This document shows positions 58,006-64,000 of a DNA stretch of 64,000 bases, one piece after another. The translations under genes and the position numbers were made by a program. The first letter of the stretch is position 1, and the number at the start of each line of letters is the position of its first letter. Source of the DNA: Bradyrhizobium liaoningense (GTDB taxonomy: Bacteria; Pseudomonadota; Alphaproteobacteria; Rhizobiales; Xanthobacteraceae). The stretch is taken from contig NZ_JAFCJT010000012.1 of assembly GCF_018130785.1 (NCBI RefSeq), forward strand, positions 124,001 to 188,000, given 5' to 3'. Under the pieces are notes generated by a model. The model was not told the origin of the DNA, did not search any database, and saw only the letters and a program-made list of their open reading frames with translations.

Positions 58006-60483
58006 TCACCGCGCCGCCGCCAACTTCTCCGTGATCGCCTTGCGCAGGATACGCGACAGCGATTCCACGGAGTACGGTTTCTGGATCAGCTCGAAGCCGC
58101 GATGCGCGTTTTCCGCGAGCACGTTGCTGTAGCCGCTGGTGAGGACGACGGGCAGGCCTGGATAGCGCTCGCGGACGATGCCGGCGAGCTCGACGCCGTT
58201 CATGCCGGGCATGATGACGTCGGAGAAGACGAGGTCGACGGCGAATTCGTTCTCGCCGAGGATGGCGAGCGCCGCATTGGCGTTGGCGACCCGGCGGACG
58301 ACATAGCCGAGGTCTTCCAATAGCTCGGTCGAGAACTGGCCGACGTCGTCATTGTCCTCGACCACGAGCACGCGATAACCGCGCCCGGTGGTGGCGGCCT
58401 CGCTGGTCAGCGCCGCAGCGTCCTTCTCCGTGGCGGGGCTGTGCGCCTGCGGCAGGTAAATGGTGAAGGTCGCGCCTTCGCCGTGCGTGCTCGTCACCGC
58501 GATGTCGCCCTCGGACTGCTTTGCGAAGCCGAAGGCCTGGCTGAGGCCGAGGCCGGTGCCCTTGCCGACCTCCTTGGTGGTGAAGAACGGCTCGAAGATG
58601 GCGTCGATGTTTTCAGGCGCGATGCCGCTGCCGGTATCCGCGACCGAGATCGCGACATAGTCGCCGCCACGCGCCGACTGCGCCCGCAGGCTCGGGATGC
58701 CCGCGACCTTGCGCACGGCGATGGTGAGGCGGCCTTCGCCGTCCATGGCGTCGCGGGCGTTGATGGCGAGGTTGATCAGCGCGGTCTCGAACTGCGCGAC
58801 GTCGGCCACCGTGAAGCAGTCGGCATCGTTCACCTCGACGCCGATCTCGATGCGGCCGCCGACCAGCGGCCGCACCAGTTGCGCCACGCCCTCGACCTGG
58901 CTGCCGACGTTGAAGATCTGCGGCTTCAGCGGCTGCCTGCGCGCAAAGGCCAGAAGCTGCGCAGTCAGCTTGGAGGCGCGCTCCACGGTGTCTGAGATGG
59001 CGTCGACATAGCGCCGGCGGCGCTCTTCCGGCAGCTCGCGGCGGCGCAGGAAGTCCGTCGCCGAGCGGATGATGGTGAGGAGGTTGTTGAAGTCGTGGGC
59101 GACGCCGCCGGTAAGCTGGCCGATCGCCTCCATCTTCTGCGACTGCCGCAGCGCCTCCTCGCCGCGGCGGCGCTCGGTGATATCGACGGCCTCGGGCACG
59201 GCGCCGGTGATGTTGCCGTGGCGGTCGAGCACAGGCCGCATGCCGAAGTCGAAATCGCGCTCCCCGATGGGCAGACGCAGGCGCATCTCCAGCCGCACCG
59301 CTTCGCCTTTGAGCACGGTATCGAAGGCCTCGCGCACGGTTGCGCTCATGCCGTGGGTGCCGGTGAACCAGGGCGTGTCCCAGAACGGCTTGCCGATCAC
59401 GTCCGTGGCGCTCGCCTCGATGCCGTCGAGCGCGGTCTTGTTGGCATAGAGCAATTCGCCCTTGAGGTTGACCAGGCCCTGATACTGGTTGCTGGTCTCC
59501 AGGATGGCGCGCAGCCGCGCCTCGTTGGATTCGAGCTGGGCGGTGCGCTCCACGATACGCTCTTCCAGCGTCTCGTTGAGTCGTCGCAGTTCGATCTCGG
59601 CCTGCTTGGCGACGGTGATGTCGTGGGCGACGCCGATGAAGCCGATATGCTTGCCGGTCGGGTCCCAGCGCGGCTGCGATTCCGAACGCAGCCAGCGCCA
59701 TTCGCCGGATGCATCCCTGTAGCGCGCCTCCAGCACGAACGGTTTCAGCGACGCTTCGCCCTGGACCGATTGCTGCAGCACATGCGGCAGGTCGTCGGGA
59801 TGCAGCACCTTGCGCCAGTCGAAGGCGATGGCCTGGTCGTAGGGCAGGCCGACGAAGTCGACATAGGCCTGGTTGGCGAAGGAGCGCGTGCGGTCGAGCT
59901 TGGTGACCCAGATCGGCACCGGCGCGCTGTCGGCGATCAACCGGAAACGCTCCTCGCTCTCGCGCAGCGTCTCGCGCGCGAGCGCCTGGGCGGTGACGTC
60001 GATATGGGCGCCGACGAGGCGAATGGCGCGGCCGTCACTGTCGCGCTCGAACTTGGCGACGACGCGGATCCAGCGGATCTCGCCGTCGCTGGGGCGGATG
60101 ATGCGGTATTCGGCGGTGTAGTCTTCGTTCGTCCCGGCCAGCGCATCGAGGAAGTGCTTGACCGCGGCGTCGCGATCCTCGGGATGGATGCGGTTGACCC
60201 AATCCTCATGCGACTCGCCGGTGGCATCCGCGGGCAGCCCGTGGAGCATCAGATATTCCGGCGAGCGGCGGTTCTTGAAGCCTTCGCGGAAGTCGACCTC
60301 GAGGCCGCCGACCTTGCCGATGCGCTGGATGCGCGCCAGCTCCGCCTCGCGCTCCTGGAGCGCGCGATAGGCGTTGTCGCGCTCGCGCGCGATTTCTTCG
60401 AGGTGCTGGCGCAGCCTTTCGGCGGCAATGGTCTCGGGCAAAGGATCGTTCAAGGCGTCGGCCGTTGTGATGCGGATGCGCAC
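58006..60483 (-). CDS. Hybrid PAS-domain histidine kinase with receiver
   Basis: 825 residues, no membrane helix, so cytoplasmic. Three PAS/PAC units (AELARIQRIGKVGGLEVD; ESEERFRLIADSAPVPIWV; EARLRAILETSNQYQGLVN), a HisKA domain with the His in GQLTGGVAHDFNNLLTII, a HATPase_c domain (DTGSGI, GTGLGLSQAFGF) and a C-terminal receiver with phospho-acceptor Asp in DLVFSDVIMPGMNG. The HDFNN box is of the hybrid-kinase type common in Bradyrhizobium. Start is a GTG. No output regulator lies nearby. Confidence 0.92.
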   Translation of the reverse strand: MRIRITTADALNDPLPETIAAERLRQHLEEIARERDNAYRALQEREAELARIQRIGKVGGLEVDFREGFKNRRSPEYLMLHGLPADATGESHEDWVNRIHPEDRDAAVKHFLDALAGTNEDYTAEYRIIRPSDGEIRWIRVVAKFERDSDGRAIRLVGAHIDVTAQALARETLRESEERFRLIADSAPVPIWVTKLDRTRSFANQAYVDFVGLPYDQAIAFDWRKVLHPDDLPHVLQQSVQGEASLKPFVLEARYRDASGEWRWLRSESQPRWDPTGKHIGFIGVAHDITVAKQAEIELRRLNETLEERIVERTAQLESNEARLRAILETSNQYQGLVNLKGELLYANKTALDGIEASATDVIGKPFWDTPWFTGTHGMSATVREAFDTVLKGEAVRLEMRLRLPIGERDFDFGMRPVLDRHGNITGAVPEAVDITERRRGEEALRQSQKMEAIGQLTGGVAHDFNNLLTIIRSATDFLRRRELPEERRRRYVDAISDTVERASKLTAQLLAFARRQPLKPQIFNVGSQVEGVAQLVRPLVGGRIEIGVEVNDADCFTVADVAQFETALINLAINARDAMDGEGRLTIAVRKVAGIPSLRAQSARGGDYVAISVADTGSGIAPENIDAIFEPFFTTKEVGKGTGLGLSQAFGFAKQSEGDIAVTSTHGEGATFTIYLPQAHSPATEKDAAALTSEAATTGRGYRVLVVEDNDDVGQFSTELLEDLGYVVRRVANANAALAILGENEFAVDLVFSDVIMPGMNGVELAGIVRERYPGLPVVLTSGYSNVLAENAHRGFELIQKPYSVESLSRILRKAITEKLAAAR

Positions 60484-60698
60484 GTGCCGGACCGATATTC
60501 ACACAGACAAAGCGTGATAGCCATTGCTCAAAAGGGAATAAGCAGGAAAAGGCGCCGTCGAGAGGATTATGGCGGGTATGAACGAACGCCGGGTCTGGCT
60601 ATTTGTTCCGAACATTGGAACGATGACCCATCGACGCGCGTATCTGCGAAGCACCCCAACTCTTATTCATAAAACTCCCTTGCCGGAGAGGCTAAACC

Positions 60699-61769
60699 TT
60701 GAAGCTCTTTGTCTGCCAGGACTGCGGCAACGTTCTCTATTTCGAGAACCGTGCCTGCGAACGCTGCGGCCACAGGGTCGCCTTCCTGCCGGAGAAGGAG
60801 ACGATGTCGGCGATCGAGCCCGACGGGGAGGCCTGGAAGATACTGGCGGACAAGGGCGAAAGCCGTATGCTCTGCAGCAATGCCGAGTACGACGCCTGCA
60901 ACTGGCTGACGGACGCGGGCGATACCACCGGCTATTGCCGCGCCTGCCGCCACAACGGCATCGTGCCTGATCTGTCCGATCCGGTTCAACTCGCCGGCTG
61001 GCGCGAGCTGGAGGTGGCGAAACACCGGCTGTTCTATTCCCTGATCCGCTGGAAGCTGCCGCTCCAGACGCGGCAGGAGAATCCTGAACATGGGCTGATC
61101 TTCAATTTCCTCGCCGATGATCCGAACAGCGGGCAGAAGATCATGACCGGCCACGACAACGGCCTGATCACGATCGCGCTGACCGAGACTGACGACATCG
61201 AACGCGAGCGGCGCAGGCTCGAGATGGGCGAGCCCTACCGCACGCTGCTCGGGCATTTCCGCCACGAGGTCGGCCACTACTTCTGGGACGTGCTCGTGCG
61301 CGAGGGCGGCAGTCTGGAGCAATGCCGCGTGGTGTTCGGCGACGATTCCGCCGATTACGGCCAAGCCTTGCAGCTCCATTATGCCGAAGGCGCGCCAACG
61401 GACTGGCAGCAGACCTACGTCTCGGCCTACGCCACCACGCATCCCTGGGAAGACTTCGCCGAGACCTGGGCGCACTACCTCCACATCGTCGATACCCTGG
61501 AGATGGCCTCCGAGTTCGGCATGGAGGTGCGCCCCAGGGTCGACCGCGACGGGGAGTTGACGGCGCGCATCCGTTTCAACCCCTATGAGACGAGGGACGT
61601 CGAGGCGCTCGTCAACGCATGGCTGCCCTTCACCTTCGCCATGAACAGCGTCAACCGCGCCATGGGGCTGCGCGACCTCTATCCCTTCATCCTGTCGCCG
61701 GCCGTGGTCGGCAAGCTGGGCTTCATTCACGGCTTGGTCCGGGGCGTGGCCAAGGCCGCGAAGCCATAG
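60699..61769 (+). CDS. Zinc-ribbon putative zinc-binding metallopeptidase (Peptidase_Mx type)
   Basis: 356 residues. Four Cys at the N-terminus (C6, C9, C20, C23; CQDC and CERC) form a zinc ribbon, and C59, C67, C80 and C83 a second one. HEVGHY (H189, E190, H193) is the zincin motif, with a conserved downstream part (HPWEDFAETWAHYLHI) that holds the likely third ligand. This order fits the uncharacterised family of soluble zinc-ribbon metallopeptidases. Start is TTG 60699 with CCGGAGAGG upstream. Its target is not known. Confidence 0.85.
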   Translation: MKLFVCQDCGNVLYFENRACERCGHRVAFLPEKETMSAIEPDGEAWKILADKGESRMLCSNAEYDACNWLTDAGDTTGYCRACRHNGIVPDLSDPVQLAGWRELEVAKHRLFYSLIRWKLPLQTRQENPEHGLIFNFLADDPNSGQKIMTGHDNGLITIALTETDDIERERRRLEMGEPYRTLLGHFRHEVGHYFWDVLVREGGSLEQCRVVFGDDSADYGQALQLHYAEGAPTDWQQTYVSAYATTHPWEDFAETWAHYLHIVDTLEMASEFGMEVRPRVDRDGELTARIRFNPYETRDVEALVNAWLPFTFAMNSVNRAMGLRDLYPFILSPAVVGKLGFIHGLVRGVAKAAKP

Positions 61770-61945
61770 GTCCGCTCACGGGCTCACCAGGCCCATTTCG
61801 GTCTTGCGCTGGTACGCCAGAGGGTGCGGATTTAGACCGTTGCCTCCGGCCCATTTTGATGTACCACGGGGGCCACACGGCCCGTCCCCCGCAGGCCCCA
61901 ACGGCCAGGGAAGGGTCCCGCCCAAGGTCGAGACTCAAGAAAAGC

Positions 61946-63961
61946 ATGTTCAAACGCATTCTGATCGCCAATCGCGGCGAAATCGCCTGCCGGGTCATCA
62001 AGACCGCTCGCCGCATGGGAATTCAGACGGTTGCGGTCTATTCCGAGGCCGACCGCGATGCCCTCCATGTCGAGATGGCCGACGAGGCCGTGCTGATCGG
62101 CCCGCCCGCAGCCGCCGAGAGCTATCTGGTGATCGAGAAGATCGTGGAGGCCTGCCGCAAGACGGGGGCCGAGGCCGTGCATCCCGGCTACGGCTTCCTG
62201 TCCGAGCGCGAGGCGTTTCCGCGCGCGCTGGAGGCCGCCGGCATCGTCTTCATCGGCCCGAACCCGGGCGCGATCGCGGCGATGGGCGACAAGATCGAAT
62301 CCAAGAAGGCCGCGGCAAAGGCCAAGGTCTCGACCGTGCCGGGCTATCTCGGGGTCATCGAGGACGACAAGCACGCGGTCAGGATCGCCGACGAGATCGG
62401 CTATCCCGTCATGATCAAGGCCTCCGCCGGCGGTGGCGGCAAGGGCATGCGCATCGCGCATTCGAAGGCCGAGGTTGCCGAAGGCTTCAACCTCGCCAAG
62501 GCCGAGGCGAAAGCCTCGTTCGGCGACGACCGCGTCTTCGTCGAAAAGTTCATCGTCGATCCCCGCCACATCGAGATCCAGGTGCTGGGCGACAAGCACG
62601 GCAACGTGATCTATCTCGGCGAGCGCGAATGCTCGATCCAGCGCCGCAACCAGAAGGTCATCGAGGAGGCGCCGTCGCCGCTGCTCGATGAGGCCACCCG
62701 CCGCAAGATGGGCGAGCAGGCCGTTGCACTGGCCAAGGCGGTGAACTACGACTCCGCCGGCACCGTCGAATTCGTCGCAGGACAGGACAAGAGCTTCTTC
62801 TTCCTGGAGATGAACACACGCCTCCAGGTCGAGCATCCCGTCACCGAGCTCGTCACCGGCGTCGACCTCGTCGAGCAGATGCTCCGCGTCGCCGCCGGCG
62901 AGAAGCTGGCGATCAGCCAGAAGGACGTTACGCTCACCGGCTGGGCGGTGGAATCCCGCCTCTACGCCGAAGATCCGTTCCGCAACTTCCTGCCCTCGAT
63001 CGGGCGCCTCGTGAAGTACCGCCCGCCGGCCGAAGCCAGCCAGGACGGCATCACCGTGCGCAACGACACCGGCGTACAGGAGGGCGGCGAGATCTCGATC
63101 CATTACGATCCGATGATCGCCAAGCTCGTCACACATGCGCCGTCGCGCGCGGCCGCGATCGAGGCGCAGGCCACCGCGCTGGATTCGTTCTACGTCGAGG
63201 GTATCAGGCACAACATCCCGTTCCTGTCGGCGCTGATGCACCATCCGCGCTGGCGCGAGGGACGGCTCTCGACCGGTTTCATCGCCGAGGAATTCCCCAA
63301 GGGCTTTGCAGTGCGCGTGCCCGAAGGCGAGGTCGCGCGGCGGATCGCCGCGGTCGGCGCCGCCATCGATCACGTGCTCGGCGAGCGCAAGCGGCAGATC
63401 TCGGGCCAGATGGGCGGCCGCATCGTGCAGCGCGAGCGGCGCCGCGCGGTCTGGCTCGACCGCCAGGAGATTCTGCTCGAGGTCGGACGCGAGGGCGAGG
63501 CCATTGCGATCCGGTTCATCGATGCCGAGGGCAAGGCCGGCAATGCACATCTGCTGGCCTCGCCGTGGAAGCCGGGCGATCCGGTCTGGCAGGGCACCAT
63601 CGACGGCCATTTCGTCGCGGTGCAGGCGCGCCCGATCGCCAACGGCATCCGCCTGGCGCACCAAGGCGTCGAGGTGCCGGTCTATGTCTGGACCGAGGCG
63701 GAAGCGGCCTCGGCACGGCTGATGCCGGTGACCACGGCCTCCGACACCGGCAAGAAGCTGCTGTGTCCGATGCCCGGCCTCGTGGTCTCGATCGCGGTGA
63801 CCGAAGGGCAGGAGATCAAGGCCGGCGAGACGCTTGCGGTGGTCGAAGCCATGAAGATGCAAAACGTGCTCCGCGCCGAGCAGGACGGCACGGTCAAGAA
63901 GATCCACGCCAGCGCCGGCGCGACGCTCGCGGTGGACGCGCTGATTCTGGAGTTTGCGTAA
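61946..63961 (+). CDS. pccA: Biotin-dependent acyl-CoA carboxylase alpha subunit (propionyl-CoA carboxylase type)
   Basis: 671 residues. Biotin carboxylase domain (FKRILIANRGEIACRVIKTA; ATP loop SAGGGGKGMRI; catalytic MNTRLQVEHPVTELVTG), a BT linker domain (about 480-600), and a C-terminal biotin carrier domain with biotinyl Lys637 in EAMKM. Together with a beta subunit (not in the window) it carboxylates propionyl-CoA to methylmalonyl-CoA; a 3-methylcrotonyl- or acetyl-CoA preference cannot be excluded. ATG 61946 matches the family start; the longer frame from 61619 overlaps the peptidase gene. No strong Shine-Dalgarno. Confidence 0.88.
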   Translation: MFKRILIANRGEIACRVIKTARRMGIQTVAVYSEADRDALHVEMADEAVLIGPPAAAESYLVIEKIVEACRKTGAEAVHPGYGFLSEREAFPRALEAAGIVFIGPNPGAIAAMGDKIESKKAAAKAKVSTVPGYLGVIEDDKHAVRIADEIGYPVMIKASAGGGGKGMRIAHSKAEVAEGFNLAKAEAKASFGDDRVFVEKFIVDPRHIEIQVLGDKHGNVIYLGERECSIQRRNQKVIEEAPSPLLDEATRRKMGEQAVALAKAVNYDSAGTVEFVAGQDKSFFFLEMNTRLQVEHPVTELVTGVDLVEQMLRVAAGEKLAISQKDVTLTGWAVESRLYAEDPFRNFLPSIGRLVKYRPPAEASQDGITVRNDTGVQEGGEISIHYDPMIAKLVTHAPSRAAAIEAQATALDSFYVEGIRHNIPFLSALMHHPRWREGRLSTGFIAEEFPKGFAVRVPEGEVARRIAAVGAAIDHVLGERKRQISGQMGGRIVQRERRRAVWLDRQEILLEVGREGEAIAIRFIDAEGKAGNAHLLASPWKPGDPVWQGTIDGHFVAVQARPIANGIRLAHQGVEVPVYVWTEAEAASARLMPVTTASDTGKKLLCPMPGLVVSIAVTEGQEIKAGETLAVVEAMKMQNVLRAEQDGTVKKIHASAGATLAVDALILEFA

Positions 63962-63970
63962 AGCAAGTGG

Positions 63971-63992
63971 GTGGGGCCCTCACTGGCCCCAC
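63971..63992. terminator. Hairpin after the carboxylase gene
   Basis: GTGGGGCC (63971-63978) and GGCCCCAC (63985-63992) form a perfect 8-bp stem with loop CTCACT, 9 bp after the stop. No T-run is seen before the window ends, so it may be a terminator or part of a repeat. Confidence 0.55.
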
Positions 63993-64000
63993 CAACGCTG

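Noticed and set aside
61832..63907. Minus-strand frame of 691 codons opposite the carboxylase
   Set aside because: Shadow of the highly conserved biotin carboxylase reading frame.
1..64000. CRISPR array, prophage, transposase or restriction-type defence genes
   Set aside because: No regular direct-repeat array and no protein matching these families was found in any frame read.

Overview
The window is 64 kb of GC-rich, gene-dense chromosome. Protein content, the many short palindromic intergenic repeats and the small Tyr- or His-rich secreted proteins point to an alphaproteobacterium of the Bradyrhizobium/Nitrobacteraceae type. This is inferred from recognised families, since no database search was possible. 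No phage, transposase, integrase, CRISPR array or rRNA gene is visible. The only RNA gene found is a tRNA-Arg(TCG).

Layout. 1-6.2 kb: a truncated membrane protein, a TRIC-type channel, a three-haem secreted cytochrome c, and a fused indolepyruvate ferredoxin oxidoreductase. 6.6-13.2 kb: a co-directional acyl-CoA run (SCP-x-type thiolase, its Zn-ribbon/OB-fold partner, MaoC hydratase, MFE-2-type SDR), then a DHDPS-family aldolase/lyase, a Nudix hydrolase and a DMT exporter. 13.3-24.1 kb: a PAS histidine kinase followed by many small genes (GrlR-like, VOC, secreted or anchored proteins, the tRNA, an AraC regulator, a small CxxC protein, a host-attachment protein, a ClpP-like secreted protein, a DMT transporter). 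24.2-33.6 kb: a putative metallopeptidase, a histone-H1-like Lys/Ala protein, a photolyase with no ordinary start codon, a chemoreceptor, a 1-Cys peroxiredoxin, a secreted alkaline-phosphatase-family enzyme and a small gene defined largely by its terminator. 33.7-39.8 kb: a GNAT, an atypical SDR, an outer-membrane beta-barrel, a serine beta-lactamase-family protein, an ArsR-AHSA1 pair and a membrane protein.

39.8-46.4 kb is an aromatic-degradation locus: a substrate-binding protein, FAH-family hydrolase, MhpA-like hydroxylase and IclR regulator on the minus strand, and an extradiol dioxygenase and an MBL hydrolase on the plus strand. A perfect palindrome lies in the divergent control region. 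46.4-49.5 kb is a NarX/NarL-type two-component system diverging from a secreted protein made of two DUF2380-like halves. 49.5-54.9 kb is a sugar-acid locus: IdnD-like and IdnO-like dehydrogenases and an enolase-superfamily dehydratase, divergent from a GntR regulator and an MFS transporter, with two matching operator candidates between them. 54.9-64 kb holds an ArsB/NhaD-like transporter, an MFS transporter, a half-size EamA protein co-directional with a hybrid PAS kinase, a zinc-ribbon metallopeptidase and a biotin-carrying acyl-CoA carboxylase alpha subunit.

This is mostly ordinary core or near-core chromosome. I found no convincing new defence or mobile system. The best leads are small: overlooked small genes, operator pairs with 50-bp spacing, a probably leaderless ArsR transcript, a CTG-start photolyase, a YxxxK-less SDR, a secreted ClpP-like protein, an internally duplicated DUF2380 protein, and at least eight kinds of palindromic repeat.
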